From Pseudomonadota bacterium (GTDB lineage Bacteria > Pseudomonadota > Alphaproteobacteria > Rhodospirillales > Magnetospirillaceae), in NCBI GenBank assembly GCA_021781575.1, contig JAJXWP010000002.1, positions 62,001-126,000 of the forward strand: a DNA stretch of 64,000 nucleotides, written 5' to 3'. The position numbers and the translations under genes were made by a program. The notes below the pieces were generated by a model. The model did no database searches. It worked only from the letters and a program-made list of their open reading frames with translations, and was not told where the DNA came from. Positions 8,801 through 15,762 of the stretch are shown here, piece after piece. How positions within the stretch are numbered: position 1 is the first letter of the stretch; the number at the start of each line of letters is the position of its first letter.

Positions 8801-9591
8801 CCATCGCCAATCTGCTTGGCATGGCCTCCGAGCGCCGACAGGCCCAGTTGGAGATCGAAGCGGCACGGGATGCGCTGGCCGAGGCCAAGGTCAGGGCCGA
8901 GCAGGCCAGCGATGCCAAGACCCGCTTCCTGGCGGCCGCCAGCCATGATTTGCGCCAGCCGGTGCAGGCCGCCAGTCTGTTCCATGGGGCTCTGGTTTCC
9001 GCCAACAAGGACAAGAAGCTGGGGCGTATCATCGAAAATCTCGGCAGCAGCCTCCATGCCATCGGCACTCTGCTGGAAAGCTTGCTCAATATCTCGAAGC
9101 TCGATGCCGGCGTGATCCGGATCGAAAAGCGCACTCTGCCGCTGGATGAGGTCTTGCAGCCCCTGGCGGCGCGCACCGCCGCGCTTGCCGAGGCGAAGGG
9201 CCTGCAGCTTCGCTATGTGCCGACCCGCGGCGCGGTCCATACCGACCCGGAACTGTTGGCGCAGATGGTGCAGAACCTGCTGTCCAACGCCATCCGCTAT
9301 ACCGAGCGCGGCAAGATCCTGGTGGGATGCCGGCATCGCGGCAGGCGCCTCGATCTTGCGGTTTGCGACACCGGGATCGGTATTCCCGAAGGGCATCTGG
9401 CAAGTATTTTCGCCGAGTTCTACCAGGTCAGCAACGAGGCGCGGCAGTCGTCGAAAGGACTGGGCTTGGGCCTCTCCATCGTCGAGCGGATCGCCCGCCT
9501 GCTCGACTGCCCGGTGAGCGTTCGCTCAACGGAAGGCAAGGGCTCGATCTTTATTGTTTCGATCCCGCTGGCGGATCGCGCCGTATCGTAG
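5809..9591 (+). CDS. CheB-CheR-PAS-GAF hybrid histidine kinase
   Basis: 1260 residues from the ATG at 5809, which has GGAGGGG (5797-5803) 5 bases upstream; a GTG at 5803 would lie inside that site. Domain order: CheB methylesterase (about 20-205; Ser29 in GASAGG, His56 in YIQHLAP, Asp148 in GSDG, no receiver domain); CheR methyltransferase (about 215-480; TNFFRD, VAGCATGEEAYS, KMDLITCRNLLIYI); a long coiled coil (about 650-735) of repeated EEL-x-SNEE units; PAS (740-845); GAF (855-1010); HisKA with SHDLRQP (from about 1040); and HATPase with N-box QNLLSNAIRYTERG, DTGIGIP and GLGLGLS. It ends without a receiver. The CheR N-terminal part (6425-6690) is more AT-rich than the rest. The 3' end overlaps the convergent CheB gene by 41 bases. 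The phosphorylation target is unknown. Confidence 0.93.
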   Translation: MDTPGEKDPGKDGGGSAKPPLAVVGIGASAGGFEAMRSFLLAMPPDSGLCFVYIQHLAPDYKSLMAELLARFTKMRVAEAVDGMALEPNLVLVAPPNRYVAVVDDHLRLTEPIEPRGVRLPIDFFLQSLAHEKREAVIGIILSGAGSDGVLGVKAIKECGGMVLAEEAAAYDTMPRTAIETGHVDCVLPTAKMPEMLLAFASHDYVTQSNRAKEYSQDTFIRIMNVIQTHTKRNFKEYKKKTVIRRIERRMGLNRINDMEVYVEFLRNSSVEIAALAKDLLISVTNFFRDSESFESLRREVLVPLVLRASPERPLRVWVAGCATGEEAYSVAMLLIEAFSDAGREYAAQIFATDIDTDALEVARTGLYPESIEADVSPTRLARFFTKEGIFYRVTKQLRESVMFAVQNLLTDPPFSKMDLITCRNLLIYIEPDVQKSVLSLFHFVLTEGGALMLGSSETIGRLTNHFEPISKKDRIYRRVGATLLSHVQFPLLAMEERGGVAVASSHAGTGREPLPAELARQVLLEQYAPASVLVNRRGQVLYFYGDTTKYLEFPTGEPSQDLIAIARDGLRTKLRAALHRAIQSDEEISIGGVRLRRNGGYCQTRFRVVPLQRFRGTSGLLLVSFTDEPEAQPEQPGAGEHPDKDDGAIRHLESELQATKEDLQSTIEELETSNEELKASNEEIMSINEELQSSNEELETSKEELQSLNEELTTVNSQLHDKVDELETTTNDLVNLLSSTDLATIFLDTELRIKRFTPSINRLFNLIPSDIGRPVSDISQKFYDDSLLPDLKAVLAKLVPVEKEIATMDGGYCIRRILPYRTQDNRIEGAVVTFTDITQLKTMSERLELRAQRGGVVIEIGQHALSGVEPDSLHAMALQAVAETLKTDLVCLFQPGTEGQDLHLCGHHGEPAALPPLTVGKDGAVDVGYVFWARDSLLVRDFSREKRLRPALRAVRPDIASCIATVIDGRSGPAGVLVAYACSSHHFSDDDVEFLRAIANLLGMASERRQAQLEIEAARDALAEAKVRAEQASDAKTRFLAAASHDLRQPVQAASLFHGALVSANKDKKLGRIIENLGSSLHAIGTLLESLLNISKLDAGVIRIEKRTLPLDEVLQPLAARTAALAEAKGLQLRYVPTRGAVHTDPELLAQMVQNLLSNAIRYTERGKILVGCRHRGRRLDLAVCDTGIGIPEGHLASIFAEFYQVSNEARQSSKGLGLGLSIVERIARLLDCPVSVRSTEGKGSIFIVSIPLADRAVS

Positions 9592-10525
9592 GCGGCATCG
9601 CCGAGACCAGCTTCCGCAACGCCGCCTCGTGCCGCTCCAGTTCGGCGATGCGCCGATGCAGACGCTCTGCGAGAGAGGGGTTTCCGGAGCGCGCGGTCCG
9701 TTCCGCCAGTCTGCGGTAAACGCGCAATTGGTCGTGATGCAGGCGCAAAGCGCTCCACACCGCGCGGAGGGTCTCCATTCCCATCGAGGCCAAAAGAGCT
9801 TGCGGGGCGTATTGATGACCCAACTCGCAGCGATACCGCTGCAGGCCGGCCACCGCCAGTTCCTGCAGGGGGCCGCCGCAATCCGGGCAAATATAGACCG
9901 CCCCTGTTGGCAAGTCGGCCGGTGCCCCGACATCGGCCGGCACGGCGGGGAGAGGAGGCAAGGCCTCCTCGGTGAGCTGGTGGAGCAGGGCGGCGATCGC
10001 GCTTGCCGGCACCACATGGTCGATCGCCACGTTGTCGATGGCGTTCGCCGGCATTTCGGCGAATTCGGCGTCGAGGGGATCCTGGACGATGGTGGCCCCG
10101 CCCGCTTGCTTCAGCACGTGCAGGCCGAAGGTCCCGTCGTCCAGGGTGCCGCTCAACAGGACCCCGACGGCGGCCCGGCCGCGCGCCGCGGCCGAGCAGA
10201 ACAACACGTCGATGGCCGGCCGGACGCCGTTCTGTTGTGGTTCCCGGTTCAGTGCCAATCGATTGCCGGTGACCAGCAGGTGGCAGTCGGGGCGCGCCAC
10301 ATAAGCCCGCCCCAACTCGAGCGGCATGCCGTCCTCGGCGTCGACCACCGGAAAGTTGCCCGCCCGGGCAAGAATAGACTGCAGCATCGAGGGCCGCTGA
10401 GGCGCCAGATGCTGGGTGACCAGCACCGAGGCCGGCAGGGTCGGCCGGAGTCCGGAAAAGATCCGGCGCATCGGCTCAAGACCACCTGCCGATGCGCCGA
10501 TCACCACGAGGTCGCGATTGTGCAA
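9551..10525 (-). CDS. cheB: Stand-alone CheB-type methylesterase with C-terminal zinc ribbon
   Basis: 324 residues. The CheB catalytic triad is visible: Ser in VIGASAGGLEP, His in VTQHLAPQ and Asp in SGTLDDGTFG. There is no N-terminal receiver domain, so activity is not controlled by phosphorylation in the classical way. After the catalytic domain (about residues 1-190) comes a CPDCGG ... YRCELGHQY module, a likely zinc ribbon, then a helical tail rich in Arg and Leu. The start is TTG, supported by an AGGGAGGG ribosome-binding site 6 bases upstream and by the need to keep the first beta strand (LVVIGAS). The gene is convergent to the hybrid kinase and overlaps its end. A functional link to that protein is inferred from location and shared domain type only. 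Confidence 0.88.
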   Translation of the reverse strand: MHNRDLVVIGASAGGLEPMRRIFSGLRPTLPASVLVTQHLAPQRPSMLQSILARAGNFPVVDAEDGMPLELGRAYVARPDCHLLVTGNRLALNREPQQNGVRPAIDVLFCSAAARGRAAVGVLLSGTLDDGTFGLHVLKQAGGATIVQDPLDAEFAEMPANAIDNVAIDHVVPASAIAALLHQLTEEALPPLPAVPADVGAPADLPTGAVYICPDCGGPLQELAVAGLQRYRCELGHQYAPQALLASMGMETLRAVWSALRLHHDQLRVYRRLAERTARSGNPSLAERLHRRIAELERHEAALRKLVSAMPPTIRRDPPAGSKQ

Positions 10526-10603
10526 GGCGGGCCCTCCCTGCTGGAAAACGTCTGGAGGGGCAGGTTGTTCCGTCCGGCCGAGGGGTGGCGCAGCGCGCGG
10601 ACT

Positions 10604-10617
10604 TGAACCATCGTTCA
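10604..10617. promoter_or_regulatory. Palindrome TGAAC-N4-GTTCA upstream of the MoxR gene
   Basis: Perfect 14-base palindrome TGAACCATCGTTCA, 52 bases before the MoxR start. It overlaps a weak TTGAAC ... TTTACT promoter-like pair. The GAAC-N4-GTTC pattern resembles Gram-positive-type LexA boxes, but the LexA of this window should use the alphaproteobacterial direct repeat, so the binding protein is unknown. Confidence 0.35.
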
Positions 10618-10668
10618 GTGCCCTTTACTCTCCTGGCTCTCGAAGGATAGTGAAGGACTTGCATCGCC

Positions 10669-11511
10669 ATGAGTTTCCGGGGAACAGAGACCTACGTCGC
10701 CACCGACGATTTGCGGGTGGCGGTCAATGCTGCCATAGCCCTGGAGCGGCCGCTGCTGGTCAAGGGCGAGCCAGGCACCGGCAAGACGGTGCTGGCCTAT
10801 GAGGTGGCGAAATCGCTGGGGCGCCCGCTGATCCCCTGGCACATCAAATCGACCACCAAGGCCCAGCAGGGGCTTTACGAGTACGATGCAGTGTCGCGCC
10901 TCAGGGATTCGCAATTGGGCGACGCCCGCGTCCGCGACATTTCCAACTATATCCTGCGCGGCAAGCTGTGGGAGGCGTTCGAGGCGGACATCGCGCCGGT
11001 GCTGCTGATCGACGAGATCGACAAGGCCGACATCGAGTTCCCCAACGACCTGCTGCTCGAACTGGATCGGATGGAGTTCTACGTCTACGAGACGCATCAG
11101 ACGGTCAAGGCGCGCCAGCGGCCGATCGTCGTCATCACCTCGAACAACGAAAAAGAGCTGCCGGACGCCTTTCTGCGGCGCTGCTTCTTCCATTACATTC
11201 GCTTTCCCGACCGCGAGACGATGGAGAGGATCGTCGACGTCCATTTCCCCAATCTGCGGCGCGACCTGCTGCGAGAAGCGTTGACCGTGTTCTATCAGGT
11301 TCGCGAGGTGCCCGGCCTGAAGAAGCGGCCCTCGACCTCGGAACTGCTGGACTGGCTGAAGCTGCTGATGGTCGAGGATCTGCCGGCCGAGGTGCTGCGG
11401 GCGAAGGACGCCAAGACCAGCATTCCACCGATGTACGGCGCCCTGTTGAAGAACGAGCAGGATGTCCATCTGTTCGAGCGGCTGGCTTTCCTCGCCCGAC
11501 GGGAGCGGTAG
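10669..11511 (+). CDS. MoxR-family AAA+ ATPase
   Basis: 280 residues. MoxR ATPases act with von Willebrand A (VWA) proteins to mature or insert cofactors into protein complexes. Walker A is GEPGTGKT (residues 33-40) and Walker B is LLIDEIDKAD (about 112-121). The sensor segment VVITSNNEKELPDAFLRRC and the FHYIRFPD motif are typical of this group. The gene is followed after 7 bases by a CoxE-like VWA protein gene, the standard MoxR partner arrangement. The client complex is not encoded nearby. The family is certain; the substrate is unknown. Confidence 0.92.
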   Translation: MSFRGTETYVATDDLRVAVNAAIALERPLLVKGEPGTGKTVLAYEVAKSLGRPLIPWHIKSTTKAQQGLYEYDAVSRLRDSQLGDARVRDISNYILRGKLWEAFEADIAPVLLIDEIDKADIEFPNDLLLELDRMEFYVYETHQTVKARQRPIVVITSNNEKELPDAFLRRCFFHYIRFPDRETMERIVDVHFPNLRRDLLREALTVFYQVREVPGLKKRPSTSELLDWLKLLMVEDLPAEVLRAKDAKTSIPPMYGALLKNEQDVHLFERLAFLARRER

Positions 11512-11518
11512 ATCGCCG

Positions 11519-12694
11519 ATGTTTCCTACGTTCTTCCTGGCCCTGCGCGAGGCCAAGTTGCCGGTTTCCCTCAAGGAATACCTGACCTTGATGGAAGCCA
11601 TGCGGGCCGGGTTGGCAGACTACAGCCTGGATGACTTCTATTTCCTGTCGCGGGCCTGCCTGATCAAGGACGAGCGCAACATCGACAAGTTCGACCGGGT
11701 GTTCGGCCAGTGCTTCCAGGGCATCGAGTCGCTGGAGCAGGGAATCGAGGCGGAGATCCCCGAGGAATGGTTGCGCGCCTTGGGCGAACGTCACTTGAGC
11801 GACGAGGAGAAGCAGCGGATTCAGGCCTTGGGCGGCTGGGACAAGCTGATGGAGACGCTGAAGAAACGCCTGGAAGAACAACAGGGGCGGCATTCCGGCG
11901 GCTCGAAGTGGATCGGCACCCAGGGCACCTCTCCGTTCGGCGCCAACGGCTACAACCCGGAAGGGGTGCGCATCGGCCAGGACCGCTCTCGCCATCGCCG
12001 CGCGGTCAAGGTGTGGGACAAGCGGGAATTCCGCAATTTCGACGATACGGTGGAACTGGGCACCCGCAACATCAAGGTGGCGCTCCGCCGGCTGCGGCGC
12101 TGGGCCCGTGAGGGCGCCGCGACCGAACTGGACCTGCCGGCCACCATCGCCTCGACGGCGCGCAATGCCGGCAGCCTCGATCTGAAGCTGGTGCCGGAAC
12201 GGCGCAACACCGTCAGGGTCCTGCTGTTTCTCGATGTCGGCGGATCCATGGACGACCATATCCGCATCTGCGATGAATTGTTTTCAGCGGCCCGCAGCGA
12301 ATTCAAGCATCTCGAGCATTTTTATTTCCATAACTGCCCCTATGAAGGGGTGTGGCGCGACAATTCCCGCCGCCAGGAGCGCGTCGATACCTGGTCGGTG
12401 ATCCACACCTACCCGGCTGACTATAAGCTGGTGTTCGTCGGTGACGCGTCGATGAGCCCTTATGAGATCGTCGAACCCGGCGCCAGCGTGGAACATTGGA
12501 ACGCCGAGGCGGGGTCTGTGTGGATGGAGCGCCTGCTGTCCGCCTTTCCCCATGCCGTGTGGCTCAACCCGATGGCCGAGGACGCCTGGCCTTACACGCC
12601 GTCGGTCGGCCTCCTGCAGCGGCTGATGGCAGGGCGGATGTTTCCCCTGAGCCTGGCTGGGCTCGACCGGGCCATGGCCGAACTGGGGCGCTGA
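11519..12694 (+). CDS. VWA domain-containing CoxE-like protein
   Basis: 391 residues from the ATG at 11519; an upstream in-frame start would overlap the MoxR gene by 50 bases. The N-terminal half is helical and charged, with a central basic linker. The C-terminal VWA domain starts around residue 235 with FLDVGGSMDDHI, a MIDAS-like metal site in which the usual DxSxS reads DVGGS, as is common in CoxE-like proteins. The segments LEHFYFHNCPYEGVW and VGDASMSPYEI match the same family. It probably forms a chaperone pair with the MoxR ATPase encoded just upstream. A weak hairpin and a T-run (12691-12721) follow the stop. Confidence 0.9.
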   Translation: MFPTFFLALREAKLPVSLKEYLTLMEAMRAGLADYSLDDFYFLSRACLIKDERNIDKFDRVFGQCFQGIESLEQGIEAEIPEEWLRALGERHLSDEEKQRIQALGGWDKLMETLKKRLEEQQGRHSGGSKWIGTQGTSPFGANGYNPEGVRIGQDRSRHRRAVKVWDKREFRNFDDTVELGTRNIKVALRRLRRWAREGAATELDLPATIASTARNAGSLDLKLVPERRNTVRVLLFLDVGGSMDDHIRICDELFSAARSEFKHLEHFYFHNCPYEGVWRDNSRRQERVDTWSVIHTYPADYKLVFVGDASMSPYEIVEPGASVEHWNAEAGSVWMERLLSAFPHAVWLNPMAEDAWPYTPSVGLLQRLMAGRMFPLSLAGLDRAMAELGR

Positions 12695-12721
12695 CCGGCC
12701 CGGCCGTCAGGAACCTTTTTT
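12691..12721 (+). terminator. Possible terminator of the MoxR-VWA pair
   Basis: CTGAC (12691-12695) pairs with GTCAG (12706-12710) around a GC-rich palindromic centre, followed by six T residues at 12716-12721. The T-run is also the 3' end of the convergent MarR-type gene (its Lys-Lys codons). Confidence 0.45.
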
Positions 12722-13204
12722 CGGTCGCGGGTTGTCGTCGTCCTTGGCGGGGACGGTCATCTGGCCCAAGAGATCGGTCAGGGTGTTGTGCAGGGCGACT
12801 TTTTCGTGGGGTGGGAGAAGGGCGATCACGCGGGCCAGCCGCCGCAAGGGATCCTGCGATAGGGCGTCCCACCCGCGAGGGGTCAAGGCGATGCGGCGGG
12901 TACGGTCCTTGGTCCGTTCGGCGTCGACGCTGACCAGCCCCTTCCTCGCCAGGACAGCCACGGTTCGCGAGGCGGAACTGTGGCTGACGCCGAAAAACTC
13001 GGCGAGCGAGCCGACCGTCCGCTTGCCGGCCGAGTTATGGCCAAGCCACCGCAATGCCGACCACTGGACGGGGCGCAGCGAGTCAGTGAAACACTCAGCC
13101 TGGGTCAGGCGCCCGATGCGGTCGAGCAATGTAGCGGTCGCAAACGGAAGCGGATCGAAGTCCATGATGATGCGTGTAAAGAATTCGCTGAACGCATCAA
13201 TCAT
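12707..13204 (-). CDS. MarR-family transcriptional regulator
   Basis: 165 residues if it begins at the ATG at 13204; a second in-frame ATG at 13165 would give 152. Neither has a clear ribosome-binding site, so the start is uncertain; an in-frame extension further upstream runs through AT-rich spacer and is rejected. The winged helix-turn-helix is clear: VGSLAEFFGVSHSSASRTVAVLARKG, then the wing around ERTKDRTRRIALTPRG. Flanking helices would form the dimer interface. The gene is divergent from the GGDEF/EAL gene across a 435-bp spacer with three GTGC-N5-GCAC palindromes, one overlapping its own candidate promoter. Ligand unknown. Confidence 0.85.
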   Translation of the reverse strand: MIDAFSEFFTRIIMDFDPLPFATATLLDRIGRLTQAECFTDSLRPVQWSALRWLGHNSAGKRTVGSLAEFFGVSHSSASRTVAVLARKGLVSVDAERTKDRTRRIALTPRGWDALSQDPLRRLARVIALLPPHEKVALHNTLTDLLGQMTVPAKDDDNPRPKKGS

Positions 13205-13255
13205 ATGCTCGAAACATAAAATTTCAATGCGGCTATTGTATCGAAAAAAAACTAA

Positions 13256-13270
13256 TGTGCATACGGCACA
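13256..13270. promoter_or_regulatory. Candidate operator 1 (GTGC-N5-GCAC)
   Basis: TGTGCATACGGCACA, a perfect 5+5 palindrome with a 5-base centre. It covers the -35 position expected for the minus-strand -10 box TACAAT (13240-13235) of the MarR-type gene, so binding there would block that promoter. Confidence 0.5.
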
Positions 13271-13471
13271 TAATGCCAACCATTGAGACAAATAACAGGA
13301 AAGCAGTATTAATTTTGTGTAATTCTGTAACTTCACAGTGTTTTATCAATCATATAAATCAACTATTTATTAAAAGTCTTGCCACGATAAATTTTCTCCG
13401 GATCCAGAGTCCCGCGAAATCGGCGATTCCGAGAACAGAAGACATCGTGCGTGAAAGTTGTGCTGGATATT

Positions 13472-13484
13472 GTGCCGAACGCAC
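13472..13484. promoter_or_regulatory. Candidate operator 2 (GTGC-N5-GCAC)
   Basis: GTGCCGAACGCAC: same half-sites and same spacing as the other two copies in this spacer. It lies 46 bases, centre to centre, upstream of copy 3. Confidence 0.45.
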
Positions 13485-13517
13485 GTCCGGCAATGCCCCC
13501 TTGTGGCGCTTAAAAAC

Positions 13518-13530
13518 GTGCAACTTGCAC
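13518..13530. promoter_or_regulatory. Candidate operator 3 (GTGC-N5-GCAC)
   Basis: GTGCAACTTGCAC, a perfect palindrome with a single central base (GTGCAA-C-TTGCAC). Its right half is the candidate -35 element TTGCAC of the GGDEF/EAL gene, 17 bases before TACTCT. Confidence 0.5.
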
Positions 13531-13639
13531 CAAAGAACCAAAATCCGTACTCTTCCATTGTCGCTTGTGCCCTGCCTCGTCGAATGCTTTCAGCCGGGCG
13601 GCCGTCGGTGACATGTGACGAGGATCGTGAGGTTGGACC

Positions 13640-15394
13640 GTGTCCGGAGAGCAAACACCCATAGCGGTATCGGCCGATCCGCCTGTCTGTTCGCTTCCCA
13701 TGGTCCCCGGCGGGCGTTGCCGCCTGTTCGAGGCCTGGGCCCAACTGATCCCGGTCGGCCTGTTCGCCACCGACGCGGCAGGGGTTTGCCGCTATGCCAA
13801 TCCGGCGATGCTCGGTCTGCTGGGGGAGGTCCCGGTCTCTTCTCCGGTACGGGATTGGTTGGGGCAGGTTCATGTCGAGGAGCGGGGTTCGGTGGTCGCC
13901 GAATGGAGCCAAGCGGTCAGTCGGGGCGAGCCGTTTCGCCGGGAATTCCGGCTGGAGGAAGGCAAGGGGGCGGCCTGGGTGCACTGCCATGCCTTTCCTC
14001 TGCGGGACCACGACGGTGCGGTGAGCGGTTTCGTCGGTGCCGTGGTCGATGCCACCGAACGCCGCGACACCCAGGCCCGGCTGGACTTTCTGGCCTACCA
14101 CGACGCGCTGACCGGCCTGCCGAACCGCGACTTGGCCCGCGACCGGCTGCGCCAGGCCATGTCGTTTGCCGCGCGCGGCGGATTCCTCGTCGCCCTGCTG
14201 CTGGTCGACATCGACCATTTCAAGATGATCAACGAGTCTCTGGGCCATTCGGCCGGCGACGCGGTGCTGATCGCCGCGGCCGACCGGCTTCGGCGGTGCG
14301 TGCGCGAGGCCGACACCATCAGCCGATTGGGTGGCGACGAATTCCTGTTGATTCTGACCGACCTGCGTGCCTCGGATGCCGTCGCCACGGCCGCGGCGAA
14401 AATCCTGCAAGCCTTGTCCGAACCGTTGACCATCGACGGGCATGAACTGGGCGGGTCGGTGTCCATCGGAATTTCCGTCCATCCCGAGGATGGCTCGGAT
14501 TTCGACACGCTGCTGGGAAAGGCGGATACCGCCTTGTACCAGGCCAAGGCGGCAGGGCGGAACACCTATCGTTTCTATGCTGAGCAGATGAACGCTGACG
14601 CCTTGCGCAACCTCGAGATCCGCAGCCAGTTGCGGTGGGCCCTGGCGCGCGGCGAGTTCGAATTGCACTATCAGCCGGTGGCCTCGGTCGCCGATGGTTC
14701 CGTCGTCGGCGTCGAGGCGTTGATTCGCTGGAACCATCCGGAACGCGGACTGGTCTATCCGGACGGCTTCATCCCGGTGGCTGAGGAAAGCGGCCTGATC
14801 GTCCCCGTCGGCGAATGGGTCTTGCAGGAGGCGTGCCGACAGGCGGCGGAATGGCGGCGCCAGGGGATGGCCCGCCTGTTCGTGGCGGTCAATTTGTCGG
14901 AAGTCCAGTTTCGCCGCGGTGACATCGCGTCCTCGGTCATCGCCGCCCTGGCGGATAGCGGGATCGAGCCTGGGCTGCTGGAGTTGGAACTCACCGAGTC
15001 GATGCTGATCGGCAGCGACGCGCGTGTCCTATCGGCGATCGACCGCCTTGCCGGCCTCGGCGTGCGGTTTTCCATCGATGATTTCGGTACGGGCTATTCC
15101 AACCTGGCCTACTTGAAGCGGTTTCAGGTGCACAAGCTGAAGATCGATCGCTCGTTCGTCGGCGGTCTCGGCCAAAGCGGGAGCGACGCGGCCATCGTGC
15201 GGGCGATCATCCAGATGGCCCGGGCGCTCAATCTCGAGGTGGTGGCCGAAGGGGTGGAGGACAGGCGCACTCTTGAGTTCCTGAGGGAACAAGAGTGCGA
15301 CCTGATGCAGGGATATTATTTCTCCAAGCCGCTGCGCAACCCGTTCAAAATGGATGGACGTCCCCTGCGGCCGGAGGCCTGGGCGGGGCTATAG
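13640..15394 (+). CDS. PAS-GGDEF-EAL cyclic-di-GMP signalling protein
   Basis: 584 residues, GTG start with GAGG 7 bases upstream. An N-terminal PAS sensor (about residues 30-150) is followed by a diguanylate cyclase domain with an intact GGDEF motif (231-235). An RxxD inhibitory site (R-E-A-D) lies five residues before it, so product inhibition is expected. The phosphodiesterase domain has an intact EAL (359-361), DDFGTGYSNLAYL, KIDRSFV and VVAEGVED. Both active sites look complete, so the protein could make or break c-di-GMP depending on the PAS input. No membrane segment is visible; it is probably cytoplasmic. The stop overlaps the convergent CDGSH gene in CTATAG. Control by the divergent MarR-type protein is suggested by shared palindromes. 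Confidence 0.94.
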   Translation: MSGEQTPIAVSADPPVCSLPMVPGGRCRLFEAWAQLIPVGLFATDAAGVCRYANPAMLGLLGEVPVSSPVRDWLGQVHVEERGSVVAEWSQAVSRGEPFRREFRLEEGKGAAWVHCHAFPLRDHDGAVSGFVGAVVDATERRDTQARLDFLAYHDALTGLPNRDLARDRLRQAMSFAARGGFLVALLLVDIDHFKMINESLGHSAGDAVLIAAADRLRRCVREADTISRLGGDEFLLILTDLRASDAVATAAAKILQALSEPLTIDGHELGGSVSIGISVHPEDGSDFDTLLGKADTALYQAKAAGRNTYRFYAEQMNADALRNLEIRSQLRWALARGEFELHYQPVASVADGSVVGVEALIRWNHPERGLVYPDGFIPVAEESGLIVPVGEWVLQEACRQAAEWRRQGMARLFVAVNLSEVQFRRGDIASSVIAALADSGIEPGLLELELTESMLIGSDARVLSAIDRLAGLGVRFSIDDFGTGYSNLAYLKRFQVHKLKIDRSFVGGLGQSGSDAAIVRAIIQMARALNLEVVAEGVEDRRTLEFLREQECDLMQGYYFSKPLRNPFKMDGRPLRPEAWAGL

Positions 15395-15625
15395 CTCCTT
15401 GTGGCTGCCATCGCAGAACGGCTGGTTCTTCGTTCCCTTGCAGGCACAAAGATAGGCGGTCTTGCTTTCGCTGGCGGTAAAGGCGTGGGGGGTGAATTCG
15501 CTGCCCTTGTGGCTGCCGTCGCAGAACGGCTGGTTGCCGCTTTTGCCGCAGCTGCACCAGTAGTAGGTCTTTCCCGCTTCCAGTTCGACGGCGATCGGCG
15601 ACTTTTGCGCAATGACGGGGGGCAT
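15389..15625 (-). CDS. Double CDGSH-type iron-sulfur protein
   Basis: 78 residues from the ATG at 15625, with AAAGGA about 8 bases upstream; longer in-frame starts add non-conserved sequence. Two consecutive CDGSH modules are visible. Each has C-x-C followed by NQPFCDGSHK: WCSCGKSGNQPFCDGSHKG and LCACKGTKNQPFCDGSHKE. Each module should bind one [2Fe-2S] cluster through three Cys and one His, giving a monomeric two-cluster protein of the MiNT type. The function is probably redox or cluster transfer and is undefined here. The last codons read CTA-TAG and the same six bases are the end of the convergent GGDEF/EAL gene. Confidence 0.92.
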   Translation of the reverse strand: MPPVIAQKSPIAVELEAGKTYYWCSCGKSGNQPFCDGSHKGSEFTPHAFTASESKTAYLCACKGTKNQPFCDGSHKEL

Positions 15626-15762
15626 AAGGAGATCCTTTCGTCGGAGTAGGTGGAGCCCCCAACTTAGGGATTGGCGCCCCCGGACATAATCCCCCGCAGT
15701 AGAAAAATTTAGTTGCTCGGCCCGCAACAGTGCCGGGCATCGCCGGCCGGGTCATTATCAGT

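Larger units (their letters stand above)
13205..13639. other. AT-rich divergent intergenic region between marR-type and GGDEF/EAL genes
   Basis: No credible gene is visible here. The first 200 bases are strikingly AT-rich for this genome, with A- and T-runs. The spacer holds three palindromes of form GTGC-N5-GCAC (13257-13269, 13472-13484, 13518-13530). A candidate minus-strand -10 TACAAT lies at 13240-13235. A candidate plus-strand promoter is TTGCAC (13525-13530), 17 bases, TACTCT (13548-13553). A 118-codon open frame on the plus strand has no coding character and would cover all of this. Confidence 0.6.

Noticed and set aside
8107-9396. 429-codon minus-strand frame inside the hybrid kinase gene
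   Set aside because: Fully antisense to the GAF and kinase domains, with shadow-like composition and no motif.
13255-13611. 118-codon plus-strand frame in the marR-GGDEF spacer
   Set aside because: No ribosome-binding site, no domain, AT-rich start and irregular codon use; it covers the palindromes and candidate promoters.
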